A stretch of DNA of 64,000 bases, taken from Mycobacterium europaeum (GTDB lineage: Bacteria; Actinomycetota; Actinomycetes; Mycobacteriales; Mycobacteriaceae). Position numbers and translations under genes: made by a program. How positions within the stretch are numbered: the stretch's first letter is position 1; the number at the start of each line of letters is the position of its first letter. Shown piece by piece: positions 19,771 through 28,567 of this stretch. The notes beneath the pieces are model-generated. The model had not been told where the DNA came from. It ran no database searches and saw nothing but the letters and a program-made list of their open reading frames with translations. The DNA lies in contig NZ_LQOU01000006.1 of assembly GCF_002102155.1 (NCBI RefSeq), positions 17,733 to 81,732 of the forward strand. Direction: 5' to 3'.

Positions 19771-20600
19771 AAGTCGAGCAGGGCGTAGACCCCGCGGTAG
19801 GGCTTCATCGGCGGGAACCGCCACAACGCGGGGTACAGCGTCCCGAAGAACATGCCCCGGCCCGCGGGCATCGGGACATCGTGCACGGCGCGGATGCCGG
19901 GCACGGTCCGAGCCCATTTCTCCAGTTGGCCCACGGAGAGGCTGAACGGCATCGGCGGCACCCGGTAGCGCTTGGACGAACGCAGCCCCTGCCGGGCGAC
20001 CATCTTGATGGCGGTCGGAGGGAGGTCGAAGAACATCTGGCCGCCGGGAAAGCTTCTGGCGCACGCAGCGATCAGTCCCAGCGCCTCCTCGGGTTGCAGG
20101 TACATCAGCAGACCTTCGGCGCTGACGAACACGCCGTTGTCGCCGTCGACACGGTCGATCCAGCTGTAGTCGAGGACGGATTGTGCGAGGTGACTGATCC
20201 GCCGGGACTGCGGCAGCAGGCGCTTCCGAAGGTCGACGACGGGGGCCAAATCCACCGACAGCCACCTGAATTCCGCGTCGGGCAGGGCGCGGTCGAGGCG
20301 CCAGAAGGACGTCTGGAAACCCTCCGCGAGCGCGACGACGGTCGCCTTGGGGTGCGCGGTGAGGTATTCGACCGCGCACCGGTCGACGGCCAGCGAGCGC
20401 AGCGCCATCTCCTGGCCCTTGCGCCCGAATTTCTCGAAGTCGAAGTCGATGGAGCCGACGAGTTGGACGGCCATCGGATCGTCGATGATCGGGTCCGGGT
20501 GCGCGGCCTGGTGTGCCCTTCCGTTCAGGGTCAGCAGCGCCGTCTCCGACACGTCGGTCAGCATCCCGGCGTCGACCTTCTGTCCGTCCGGAGGGATCAT
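19764..20600 (-). CDS. LCM-type SAM-dependent methyltransferase
   Basis: This 278-residue protein has VSETALLTLNGRAHQAAHP, an atypical motif I (VVALAEGFQTSFWRL instead of GLDTRxYR), RWLSVDLAPVVDLRK, and VFVSAEGLLMYLQPEEAL. It belongs to the leucine carboxymethyltransferase-like superfamily but is diverged from the copies at 17108 and 59846. The start at 20600 follows the DUF2905 gene by 37 bases on the same strand, so it may be the third gene of the SOUL transcript. Substrate unknown. Confidence 0.82.
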   Translation of the reverse strand: MIPPDGQKVDAGMLTDVSETALLTLNGRAHQAAHPDPIIDDPMAVQLVGSIDFDFEKFGRKGQEMALRSLAVDRCAVEYLTAHPKATVVALAEGFQTSFWRLDRALPDAEFRWLSVDLAPVVDLRKRLLPQSRRISHLAQSVLDYSWIDRVDGDNGVFVSAEGLLMYLQPEEALGLIAACARSFPGGQMFFDLPPTAIKMVARQGLRSSKRYRVPPMPFSLSVGQLEKWARTVPGIRAVHDVPMPAGRGMFFGTLYPALWRFPPMKPYRGVYALLDFG

Positions 20601-20637
20601 TTCCCCACACCGTAACCGGTGGCCGGTGCGCGACGCG

Positions 20638-20862
20638 TCATCGCCGAAACATGTAGCGCACCAGCGAGACCACGACCGTCGCCGCGACCGACACCAACAG
20701 CATCGACATCACCGGAACGTAGACGCGTACGTTTCCGCGCTCGATCCGAATATCCCCCGGGAGGCGACCGAACCACGACAATCCGCCGGCCCACACCAGG
20801 ATGCCGAGCAGCGCAATGAGGATTCCCGCCGTCACGATGAACGGGCCGATGTGCCGTTCCAT
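20638..20862 (-). CDS. DUF2905 small membrane protein
   Basis: This 74-residue protein has two membrane helices (FIVTAGILIALLGILVWAGG and VYVPVMSMLLVSVAATVVVS) around the conserved LPGDIRIERGN turn that defines DUF2905. Function is unknown. It starts 5 bases after the SOUL gene stop, so the two are almost certainly co-transcribed. Confidence 0.88.
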   Translation of the reverse strand: MERHIGPFIVTAGILIALLGILVWAGGLSWFGRLPGDIRIERGNVRVYVPVMSMLLVSVAATVVVSLVRYMFRR

Positions 20863-20867
20863 GCGGG

Positions 20868-21515
20868 CTAGCCCGGTGCGGACGCCGGATCGACGGGGAT
20901 CGCGATCTCGTTGCGGCGCCGCATCGGCAACGTCCAGGGCGGGTCGTAGAACCAGGCCTCGGGATCTCCGGCCGGTTGAATTCCTCGCTCCTGCAATATC
21001 TTCAACAGTTCGTTCGTGCGGGCGGTGACCGCCTTGGGCCCGCGGTCGCCGCTGAATCGCAGCACCGCCACCGTGGCGGGCGGCACGCTGACGAGGCGGA
21101 CCTGATCATCCTTGGGCATGGGAAGGGTCTCCAATGTCCACTTCGCGGGCATGAAAAACCGGATCGTCCAACCGGTCTCGGTGCCTGCGGACTGGACGAC
21201 GGGGGCGGTCATCGCGATCTGTTTGCCGCGACGGATCGACTGCTGACTGACCGGCGCCGTCATCGAGATCGATTGGTCGCCCCGATTGCCGCCGAAGATA
21301 TAGCCCGCCAACCGCCGGAACCCGACGTCGCGAGCGCGGATCTGGTCGGCGTCGACGGTGGTCTCGGCGGCAATCCGCGGACCGTAGCGGCGTATCTCGA
21401 CGGCGTCGGTGACTGGATGGTGCGTGTAGGTAGGCTCCTCGGTACCGACCCGGATGCCGCCCACGGCCAGAACCGATTCGACCACCTGCTCGGCCAGCTT
21501 GATCGGATTGATCAT
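20868..21515 (-). CDS. SOUL-family haem-binding protein
   Basis: This 215-residue protein has the SOUL/HBP fold with HPVTDAVEIRRYGPRIAAET, FRRLAGYIFGGNRGDQSISMTAPV and FFMPAKWTLETLPMP. These are the hallmark motifs of the family, which binds haem or porphyrin or acts in haem handling. There is no signal peptide, though the N-terminal helix may be amphipathic. It is the first gene of a likely SOUL-DUF2905 unit. Confidence 0.88.
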   Translation of the reverse strand: MINPIKLAEQVVESVLAVGGIRVGTEEPTYTHHPVTDAVEIRRYGPRIAAETTVDADQIRARDVGFRRLAGYIFGGNRGDQSISMTAPVSQQSIRRGKQIAMTAPVVQSAGTETGWTIRFFMPAKWTLETLPMPKDDQVRLVSVPPATVAVLRFSGDRGPKAVTARTNELLKILQERGIQPAGDPEAWFYDPPWTLPMRRRNEIAIPVDPASAPG

Positions 21516-21733
21516 CAGGACCGTTTCCTTCCTCGATTCGAGAAGCAGACCAGGCTGACCCGCGGCGTCACGGGTGCTCCCCTGAATTGACCCACCAGCA
21601 GCAGTCTGCCCGCAAGCATGCCTTCGTCGCAGCGTCTCTTGGGACCGGTAGCCGGTTCGCGGCCCCGCACTTGGTGCGAGGTGACGCGCCGGCGCGTTCG
21701 CGCTGTGGAGCGCCTTCCGTCTGACGCCGCGCG

Positions 21734-23188
21734 TTAAAGCTGGATCCAGGCCGACTTCGTCTTCATGTACATGTCGATGCCCTCTTTACCGAACTCGTGC
21801 CCCCAACCGGACTGCTTGTGGCCGCCGAACGGCACGTCGTGGTCGAAGACCAACTGGCAGTTGACCTGAACGCTGCCGGCGTGCAGGCGCTTGAGCATCC
21901 GGTGAGCCCGGCCGACATCCTGCGTCCAGGCGGTGGCCGCCAGGCCGTAGGTGGTGTCGTTGGCCATCGCCACGGCCTCGTCCTCGTCGTCGAAGGGCAG
22001 GATGGTGACGACGGGCCCGAAGATCTCCTGCTGGTAGAGCCGCATGCCCGGATCGACGTTGGTGAGCACCGTCGGGTGCACGAAGTAGCCCTTGCGGTCC
22101 AGTCGGTAGCCGCCGGTGACCACCTCGACCCCGTCGCTGCGGCCCTCATCGATGAAGCCCATGACGCGGCTCAGCTGTTTGTGGCTGATCAGCGGGCCGC
22201 TGACGCAGCCCTCCTCGTTGGGCGCGCCCAGCTTGAAGGTATTCGCCATCATGGCAAGGCCTTCCACGACGCGGTCGTACACGCCGCGCTGCGCGAAGAT
22301 CCGCGATCCGCACACGCAGCCCTGGCCGGAGTGGACGAAGATGCCCAGCGACGCCATCAAAATCGCCTTGTCCAGGTCGGCGTCGTCGAAGATCACGACC
22401 GGTGACTTGCCGCCCAACTCGAGGGTGACCTTCTTCAAGTTGCCGGCCGACGCCCGCACGATCTCCTTGCCGACCTCGGTGGACCCGGTGAAGGCGACCT
22501 TCTCCACGTCGGGATGCGCGGTGATCGCGGCGCCCGCGGTGTGGCCGTAACCGGTCAACAGGTTGACGACGCCCTCGGGTACGCCGGCCTCGTGGACCAG
22601 CCTGTCGAGCAGCAGTGCCGAAAGCGGCGTCTCCTCGGCGGGTTTGACGAGCATGCTGCAGCCGGCGGCCAGCGCGGGCGCGAGCTTGGCGCTGGCGTTG
22701 AAGATCGGGCCGTTCCACGGGAAGATCAGCCCGACCACGCCGTACGGTTCCTTGCGGGTGTAGGCGTGCATGTTGACGAAGGCGTCCGTCGCGATGCCGT
22801 CGGTCTTCACGTCGTAGGCGACGCCGTTGATCTTCGAACACCAACCGGCGTAGTAGCGGAAGAACTCCGAGCAGGTCGACATCTGCAGCGTTGCCTGCAT
22901 CAAGGGCATGCCCGTGTTGAGCGAGTCGAGCTGAGCGAACTCGTCGGCGTGTTCGTCGATCAGATCCGCTATGCGCCACATGATCTTGGCCCGCTCGCGG
23001 CCAGGGAGCTCGGACCAGACGCCGGACTCGAACGACGCCCTCGCCCGCGCGACGGCGTCGTTGACCGCCGCTTCCCCGCAGTCGGTGAATTCGGTGATCG
23101 TCTCCTCCGTGGCGGGGTCGATGACCGCGATGACGTCACCCGTTCCCGGCCGCTTGCGCAGGTCGTCCAATACCGTCTGCAGCGTCAT
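21734..23188 (-). CDS. Aldehyde dehydrogenase
   Basis: This NAD(P)-dependent aldehyde dehydrogenase has 484 residues. It has FPWNGPIFNASAKLAPALAAG for cofactor binding, FTGSTEVGKEI, the catalytic Glu in TLELGGKSPVVIF and the nucleophile Cys in SGQGCVCGSRI. It oxidises aldehydes to acids, typically in alcohol or xenobiotic catabolism. ATG 23188 has a GGGAGG Shine-Dalgarno 6 bases upstream; the longer frame runs into the operator. A near-perfect 24-base palindrome at 23234-23257 suggests control by a TetR-type repressor. Confidence 0.93.
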   Translation of the reverse strand: MTLQTVLDDLRKRPGTGDVIAVIDPATEETITEFTDCGEAAVNDAVARARASFESGVWSELPGRERAKIMWRIADLIDEHADEFAQLDSLNTGMPLMQATLQMSTCSEFFRYYAGWCSKINGVAYDVKTDGIATDAFVNMHAYTRKEPYGVVGLIFPWNGPIFNASAKLAPALAAGCSMLVKPAEETPLSALLLDRLVHEAGVPEGVVNLLTGYGHTAGAAITAHPDVEKVAFTGSTEVGKEIVRASAGNLKKVTLELGGKSPVVIFDDADLDKAILMASLGIFVHSGQGCVCGSRIFAQRGVYDRVVEGLAMMANTFKLGAPNEEGCVSGPLISHKQLSRVMGFIDEGRSDGVEVVTGGYRLDRKGYFVHPTVLTNVDPGMRLYQQEIFGPVVTILPFDDEDEAVAMANDTTYGLAATAWTQDVGRAHRMLKRLHAGSVQVNCQLVFDHDVPFGGHKQSGWGHEFGKEGIDMYMKTKSAWIQL

Positions 23189-23233
23189 CTGATCCCTCCC
23201 GTGCCGCGGGCCGTCCGGCCGCGAGTGCGTTCC

Positions 23234-23257
23234 AATGCTGAGCACTTGCTTAGCATT
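23234..23257 (-). promoter_or_regulatory. 24-base operator palindrome before aldehyde dehydrogenase
   Basis: The half-sites read AATGCT-n-AGCA and TGCT-n-AGCATT around a 2-base centre, matching at 10 of 12 paired positions. A TTGACC -35 box on the minus strand (23271-23276) puts the -10 region inside the palindrome. The site is 46 bases upstream of the ATG. This is a typical TetR operator layout; no regulator gene adjoins it. Confidence 0.65.
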
Positions 23258-23387
23258 GTGCTCGTGCAGCGGTCAAGGACCGCGTTCACGGGCACGACCG
23301 TGGGGCCGCGAAAACGGCTAGGCGCCGTCGATTACCGGGCGAGTGTCGAGTGGAGCCGTTGAATCCGGATCAGGTTGCCTGCCGGGC

Positions 23388-24290
23388 CTACGCGCCGACC
23401 AGCTCCGGATGGAACTTGGCGGCCATGCGGCGCAGCCCGTCCCGCCAGCCGACCGCCGTGCCGCCGATGAGCTCGTGCATCCGCGCGCTGTCGGTGGGAT
23501 TGCCGCGCAGCGCCTGCTCGCTCACCTCGAAGACCGGCTCCTTGCCCACCAGTGAACCGAGGTAGCCGCACCACTGTTGAATGCTGACCGTTTGGTCGCC
23601 GCCCCAGTTGACCGTGGTCGCCGGGACGGCGGCCACCTCGAGCAACTTGGGAATGGTCGCGATGATGTCGTCCTCGTGAATGGGGTTGTAGCGGGCGGGC
23701 GCCCCGGGCGGCACCGGGATCGGGATGCCCGCCAGCATCATCTCCATGTGGTAGAACGGCCACCCGCCGTTGTCGCCGTAGGGAACGTTGAGCCGCGCGA
23801 TCGTGGTGGGCACTCCGAGGACCCGCGCCATCGACCGGGCGACCACCTCCCCGGCGATCTTGGAGATGGAGTAGGTGGGAAACAGGGGCTTGTGGTTGTC
23901 GCCCAGGGCGGCATCCTCGGTCCGGGGATCGTCGCCGGGCGGGTCATACACGGCGGCGGACGAGCAGTGCAGAAACGCCTTCGCGTCGCGGCAGTGCGCC
24001 ATGAGCAGGCCCACCGACTCCGCGTTGGCCGCGAGATCCTTGTCCCAGTTCCCGCTCTTGGCCACCGCCAGGTTGAGCACGTACTCGAAATCGTTTGGCA
24101 GATCGCCGAACTCACCGGCCGCCAGGTTGACCGTCTGGGTGTGGACGCCCGACTTCTGCAGACCCTCCCGAGCCGCTGGATCGGTGAAGCGGGCGATGCC
24201 CCACACCTCGTTGTCGGCCGCGAGTGCCCGTGCAATCGGGGTGGCGATTTGACCGGTGGGGCCGGTGATCAGGATCTTTGAGCCGCGCAT
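23388..24290 (-). CDS. NAD-dependent epimerase/dehydratase (extended SDR)
   Basis: This 300-residue protein has the Rossmann motif ILITGPTGQIATPIARAL, a GxxGxxG-like pattern, with HCSSAAVYDPPGDDP and the catalytic YSISK (Tyr-x3-Lys). The PYGDNGGWPFYH loop and terminal region fit the extended SDR class acting on nucleotide sugars or related substrates. ATG 24290 gives the usual short lead; the longer frame to 24398 is unlikely. Substrate not identifiable. Confidence 0.87.
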   Translation of the reverse strand: MRGSKILITGPTGQIATPIARALAADNEVWGIARFTDPAAREGLQKSGVHTQTVNLAAGEFGDLPNDFEYVLNLAVAKSGNWDKDLAANAESVGLLMAHCRDAKAFLHCSSAAVYDPPGDDPRTEDAALGDNHKPLFPTYSISKIAGEVVARSMARVLGVPTTIARLNVPYGDNGGWPFYHMEMMLAGIPIPVPPGAPARYNPIHEDDIIATIPKLLEVAAVPATTVNWGGDQTVSIQQWCGYLGSLVGKEPVFEVSEQALRGNPTDSARMHELIGGTAVGWRDGLRRMAAKFHPELVGA

Positions 24291-24486
24291 GCGCTGATAG
24301 TAGGCGACGATCCGAGCGGGCCGACGATTTCGAGGTTCGGCGTGGTGTGCTCGCACGGGAGGGCGGCAGCCGGGCCCGCCCGAAAGTGTGGGCAGCACCC
24401 AACCGGCGCCCTTAGACTTGATTCATCGCCCAGCGCAGCTGGTCCCGACGTATCGGCGCTCATCGCTCGCACAGGAGCACACGCAC

Positions 24487-25242
24487 ATGGAACCGCTGTC
24501 ACATGACCCGGCCGCGGGGGCCATCGGGTTGCAGGTGGTGGAGCTCGCCACCCAAGGTCTGGCCTCCGGCGCCGCCGCGACGGGGCCGGTGACCGCGTTG
24601 GCTCCCGCCGGCGTGGACGAGGTCTCGATGCTGGCCGCGACGGCATTCGCCGCCGAGGGCACCGCCATGCTGGCCCTCAACACCGCCGCCCAGGAAGAGA
24701 TCGCCCGGACGGGGGTGGCGTTTGCCGACATCGCCCGGATGTACGCCCAGGTCGACGGAGAGGCGGCGGGCACTTTGCACTCAGCCGGCGGCCGGATCGT
24801 TGGCCAGACTTTCCTGGGGCCCACGGGCGGCGGCGGACTGCTGCGCGCCGAGGTGCTGCCGGGGGCGGGCGGCTCGGCTCCCCGCACGCCGCCACTGGCC
24901 GACCTGGTCGGGGGAGGGCCGGTCGCCGGCCCGGCGCCGACGGTGCCGGCCCCCTCACCGACGGTGCCGACCCCCTCACCGACGGTGCCGACCCCCTCGC
25001 CCACGGTGCCGACCCCCTCGCCCACGGTGCCGACCCCGGCCCCGGCGATGCCCGCCGCCGGCGCCGCGTCGACGTTGCTGGGCGCCGGTGCGGCACCTCT
25101 CAGCTCGCTTGGTTCGCTGGCCCAGGGGGCGTCGGCCGGCGGGGCCGCCGGGCCGGGCCTGGCCTCGTCGCTTGCCGGCAACACCGACGAAGGCAAGCGC
25201 GACGAGCCGGGCGACCAACAGCCGGGCGAACGCTTGGTCTAG
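24487..25242 (+). CDS. PE-like protein with proline-rich heptad repeats
   Basis: This 251-residue protein begins with a region of about 100 residues like a mycobacterial PE domain: Ala-rich helices with GVDEVSMLAATAFAAEGTAM, and a later YAQVDGEAAG where PE proteins have the YxxxD/E secretion signal. A spacer follows, then five heptads of the PTVPTPS type and a Gly/Ala-rich tail. PE proteins are exported by type VII secretion, usually with a PPE partner, and none is adjacent here. ATG 24487 has AGGAG (24473-24477) with 9-base spacing. I infer secretion; the function is unknown. Confidence 0.7.
   Translation: MEPLSHDPAAGAIGLQVVELATQGLASGAAATGPVTALAPAGVDEVSMLAATAFAAEGTAMLALNTAAQEEIARTGVAFADIARMYAQVDGEAAGTLHSAGGRIVGQTFLGPTGGGGLLRAEVLPGAGGSAPRTPPLADLVGGGPVAGPAPTVPAPSPTVPTPSPTVPTPSPTVPTPSPTVPTPAPAMPAAGAASTLLGAGAAPLSSLGSLAQGASAGGAAGPGLASSLAGNTDEGKRDEPGDQQPGERLV
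24938..25042 (+). repeat. Five 21-base tandem repeats coding PTVPxPS heptads
   Basis: The unit CCGACGGTGCCGACCCCCTC plus one base recurs five times at 21-base spacing with few changes. It keeps frame and encodes a proline-rich linker. The copy number is likely to vary between strains. Confidence 0.8.
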
Positions 25243-25262
25243 CCGACGACCGGGTCAGCGAG

Positions 25263-26447
25263 TCACAGCCCCGGCTGGTCGTCGATGATGCCGAGCCAGA
25301 TCTGCGCGACGTCGATGGCCACCTTCTCGCTGATGAAGGCGTGCTGCGTGCCGGTGTAGATGTCCCGGAAGGCGCGCTCCAGCCGGCTGCCCTCGCGGAT
25401 GGAGCTGGTGCCGGCGACCAGGTGCGCCCACTCCGAGCAGCTCCGGGCCGTGTCGGTGGCGTAGACCGCGGCCACCCGCATGTCCGCGCGCAGCGCGGGC
25501 GTCAGCTCCTCCCCCGACGCGACCGCGGCCTCGGCGGTGGTGAACGCGTCCAGCACCAGCAGACGGGCGGCGCGCCAGGCCGCGCGGTGGTGCGCCAGCC
25601 CCTTCTGGAATGTCGGGCGGCTGGCCAGCGACGCCATGTCGCTCATCCGAAACTTCGTCGCCGCCAGCTCCTGGACGTCGTCGAGCATGCTTTTCGCCAC
25701 GCCGAGCGCCCACGACGCGTGCCCGGCGGCGGTGACCGGCATCAGGCCCATCCGGGTGGCCGGTGAGCTGCCCCGGTGCGGCTGGCGCGTGAACAGCTCG
25801 AAGGTGCGGCTCGCCGGCACGAACACCTCCTGGGCGCTGTAGTCGTAGGACCCGGTTCCCTTGAGGCCCTGGACGAACCAGCCGTCGTTGAAGCTGATCT
25901 GATCCCGGGGAATCACCGCGACCCGCATCTCGGGGAAGCCCTCGCTGATCCAGCGCATTTCGCCGCTGTCCATCGGCAGGAACCCCGCCGCGATGTACTG
26001 CGAGTGGCCGGTGCCTGAGCCGAAGTTCCACGACCCGCTCACCAGGTAACCGCCGTCGACGGCGGCCCCTTGACCGTTGGGAAAGAATTGGCCGCCCATG
26101 GTGACGCGGTTGTCGTGCGCCGTGAACACCTCGGCGAAACCGTCGTCGGGCAGGTAGGCCGCGGCGGCGAACGACGAGGGCAGGTTGGCGATCCCGATCC
26201 AACCGAAAGAGCCGTCCTGCCAAGCCATTTCGATCCAGGTCTCGATCATCTCGGCGAACGAGGGTTCCACACCCCCGGCCGCCGCCGGGTTGAACGCGGA
26301 CATCAGCCCGGTGGCCCACATCTCGTCGACGATCCCCGGGGTCAGGGTGCGCATCCGCTCGGATTCGGCGGCCTCGGCGCGCACCAGTTCGCGCATTCCG
26401 CGGGCCAGCGACACAACCCGGTCATCGGTGTCGGCTATCGACGTCAT
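25263..26447 (-). CDS. Acyl-CoA dehydrogenase-like flavin monooxygenase
   Basis: This 394-residue protein has the acyl-CoA dehydrogenase fold, with an N-terminal helical domain, the middle beta region (GGYLVSGSWNFGSG, VQGLKGTGSYDY) and a C-terminal helical bundle. The catalytic Glu of true dehydrogenases is not evident. The pattern is closer to class D flavin monooxygenases such as HsaA and DszC, which use reduced flavin from a partner reductase. The substrate could be aromatic or sterol-derived, but this is not shown. It converges on the PE-like gene. Confidence 0.82.
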   Translation of the reverse strand: MTSIADTDDRVVSLARGMRELVRAEAAESERMRTLTPGIVDEMWATGLMSAFNPAAAGGVEPSFAEMIETWIEMAWQDGSFGWIGIANLPSSFAAAAYLPDDGFAEVFTAHDNRVTMGGQFFPNGQGAAVDGGYLVSGSWNFGSGTGHSQYIAAGFLPMDSGEMRWISEGFPEMRVAVIPRDQISFNDGWFVQGLKGTGSYDYSAQEVFVPASRTFELFTRQPHRGSSPATRMGLMPVTAAGHASWALGVAKSMLDDVQELAATKFRMSDMASLASRPTFQKGLAHHRAAWRAARLLVLDAFTTAEAAVASGEELTPALRADMRVAAVYATDTARSCSEWAHLVAGTSSIREGSRLERAFRDIYTGTQHAFISEKVAIDVAQIWLGIIDDQPGL

Positions 26448-26592
26448 TCACCAGTCCCATCGTTGCGACGGCATCAGCGGCAGCTGATATCGGTGACCGT
26501 ACCAACCGCTTGACGCCCGAGAATGGAAACGGCGCGCCGCGGAGTGCGGGGCCGTGAGCGCCGGTGTGACATGCCGCCTTACCGTAGGGGCC

Positions 26593-26973
26593 GTGCGGTG
26601 GATTGTGGACGGCATGAACGTGATCGGGAGCCGCCCGGACGGTTGGTGGAAGGACCGCGGCCGCGCCATGGTCGCGCTGGCCGAGCGGCTCGACCGATGG
26701 GCCGCCTCCCAGGGAGACGACGTGACCGTCGTGTTCGAACGGCCCCCGTCGACGGCCATACCCGCGTCGGTGATCGAGATCGCCTACGCGCCCAGGGCGG
26801 CCGCGGACTCGGCGGACGACGAGATCGTTCGACGCGTCCGGGCCGCTCCCCGACCGCACGATATTCGTGTGGTGACGTCCGACAAAGGGCTCAGCGACCG
26901 CGTGCTCAGCCTGGGGGCCACGGTCCAGCCCGCCGCGAGCTTCCGGGACCTCATCGACCCGAGGTCCGCATGA
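26593..26973 (+). CDS. NYN-domain (PIN-like) putative RNase
   Basis: This 126-residue protein starts with the NYN signature WIVDGMNVIGSRPDGWW. It has a second acidic cluster (SADDEIVRRV) and a third in VVTSDKGLSDRV, together forming the metal site of YacP/PIN-like nucleases. GTG 26593 is chosen because the family starts right at this strand; an upstream GTG at 26554 adds an unlikely lead. It overlaps the next gene by four bases (ATGA). It probably cleaves RNA; the target is unknown. Confidence 0.85.
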   Translation: MRWIVDGMNVIGSRPDGWWKDRGRAMVALAERLDRWAASQGDDVTVVFERPPSTAIPASVIEIAYAPRAAADSADDEIVRRVRAAPRPHDIRVVTSDKGLSDRVLSLGATVQPAASFRDLIDPRSA

Positions 26974-27911
26974 ACACGGTCAACCGGGTCTGCGGACTCG
27001 CCGGGATCGACATCCCGATCATCCAGGCGCCGATGACCTACATCGCCGGCGCCCAGCTGGCCGCCGCGGTGTCCAACGCGGGCGCGCTGGGCATCATCGA
27101 GACCACTTCCGAGCAGGGCCGGGCCGATCTACGGCGCGTCCGCGACCTCACCGACCGCCCGGTGGGCGCCAACATCGCGCTGATCATGAACCGCGACCCG
27201 GGCACCGTGGATCTCTTGGTGGCCAACGGGATTCGCTTCGTCACCACGTCCGCCGGCGATCCGGCGCTGTTCACCGGCCGGCTCCACGACGCCGGGATCA
27301 CCGTGTTCCATGTGGTGGGCACCCTCGCGGCGGCCCGCAAGGCCGTCGACGCCGGGGTGGACGGGCTGGTGGTCGAGGGTGTCGAGGGCGGCGGGTTCAA
27401 GAACCGATTCGGTGCATCGACCATGGTGCTGCTGCCGTTGGTGGCGGCCCACGTCGACGTGCCGATCGTGGCGGCGGGCGGCATCTGCGACGCGCGCTCT
27501 ATGGCGGCCGCGTTCGTGCTGGGCGCCGAGGGCGTGCAGATGGGCACGCGGCTGCTGGCCTCGGCGGATTCCCCGGTCCACGGCAACCTGAAGCAGGCGG
27601 TCGTCGCGGCCGACGAGACGTCCACCGTGCTGCTGCCCCTCGACGGCAAACGCATGATGCGTGTCATCCGGACGGCCGCCGCCGACAGGCTCGATGCCGC
27701 AACGTCTTCCGCCGATGGCGCCGCGGCGCTGCAGCGGGTGCAGCGGCTCTACTTCGACGGGGACATGGACGCCAGCGTCGCCAACACCGGTCAGGTGGCC
27801 GGCCGCATCCAGGACATCCCGCCCGCCGCCGACATCATCGAGCGGATGTGGGCGGGGTGCCGCGAAGTGCTGGCGGTCACGGCCGATCGCCTGGGGCTGG
27901 CCGGGGCCTAG
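26970..27911 (+). CDS. Nitronate monooxygenase (2-nitropropane dioxygenase family)
   Basis: This 313-residue FMN TIM barrel has IPIIQAPMTYIAGAQLAAAVSNAGALG at the N-terminus, VVEGVEGGGFKNRFG, and the FMN phosphate-binding VAAGGICDARSMAAAFVLGAEGVQMGTRLL. The family oxidises alkyl nitronates such as propionate-3-nitronate, but many members have unknown substrates. The ATG overlaps the NYN stop (ATGA), so translation is coupled. Confidence 0.88.
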   Translation: MNTVNRVCGLAGIDIPIIQAPMTYIAGAQLAAAVSNAGALGIIETTSEQGRADLRRVRDLTDRPVGANIALIMNRDPGTVDLLVANGIRFVTTSAGDPALFTGRLHDAGITVFHVVGTLAAARKAVDAGVDGLVVEGVEGGGFKNRFGASTMVLLPLVAAHVDVPIVAAGGICDARSMAAAFVLGAEGVQMGTRLLASADSPVHGNLKQAVVAADETSTVLLPLDGKRMMRVIRTAAADRLDAATSSADGAAALQRVQRLYFDGDMDASVANTGQVAGRIQDIPPAADIIERMWAGCREVLAVTADRLGLAGA

Positions 27912-27962
27912 CCGCGGCGGTCCCTTGCCGTCGGAAACGACGCCGCTGCGGTCAGCCGGGGA

Positions 27963-28457
27963 TCAGCCCGCCGCGGCCAGCGCCGCGTCGTAGTTCGGCT
28001 CCTGGGCGATCTCCGGCACCAGTTCGGTGTAGGCGACCTTGCCGTCCGCTCCGACCACGACGATGGCCCGGGCGAGCAGACCCGCCATCGGTCCGTCGCT
28101 CATGGTGACGCCGTAGTCCTCGCCGAAGCTGCTGCGGAACGCCGAAGCCGTCTTGACGTTGTCGATGCCCTCGGCGCCGCAGAAGCGGGCGAACGCGAAC
28201 GGCAGGTCCTTCGACACGCACACCACCGAGGCGCCGCTGGCGGCGGCGCGCTCGTTGAAGGTCCGGACGCTGGTCGCGCACACCGGCGTGTCCACGGACG
28301 GGAAGATGTTGAGCACCACGGCTTTACCGCCGAGCTGGTCGCTACTGACCGCTCCCAGGTCGCCGCCCGTCAGGCTGAAGGCCGGCGCCGGAGATCCGAC
28401 GGCAGGCAGCTCGCCGACGGTGTTGATCGGGTTTCCACGCAACGTTATCTGTGCCAT
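27963..28457 (-). CDS. tpx: Thiol peroxidase Tpx
   Basis: This 164-residue atypical 2-Cys peroxiredoxin has the peroxidatic Cys60 (SVDTPVCATS), Cys80 and resolving Cys93, exactly the positions of M. tuberculosis Tpx. It reduces hydroperoxides using thioredoxin in the cytoplasm. ATG 28457 (MAQITLRGNP) is the family start. It is divergent from the GlxA-type regulator 110 bases away. Confidence 0.96.
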   Translation of the reverse strand: MAQITLRGNPINTVGELPAVGSPAPAFSLTGGDLGAVSSDQLGGKAVVLNIFPSVDTPVCATSVRTFNERAAASGASVVCVSKDLPFAFARFCGAEGIDNVKTASAFRSSFGEDYGVTMSDGPMAGLLARAIVVVGADGKVAYTELVPEIAQEPNYDAALAAAG

Positions 28458-28567
28458 GCCGACAGTCTGCCAAGCCCGTCGCGACGGCCATGGGTCAGGT
28501 CCCATGTCCTAATTCGTGGGGTGCAGGTCGTAGACGACACGCCCCGGCGTGCCGAACACTTGACCTC

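Noticed and set aside
24938..25042. Regular repeats that could suggest a CRISPR array
   Set aside because: They are contiguous 21-base in-frame units without spacers and encode a proline-rich linker.
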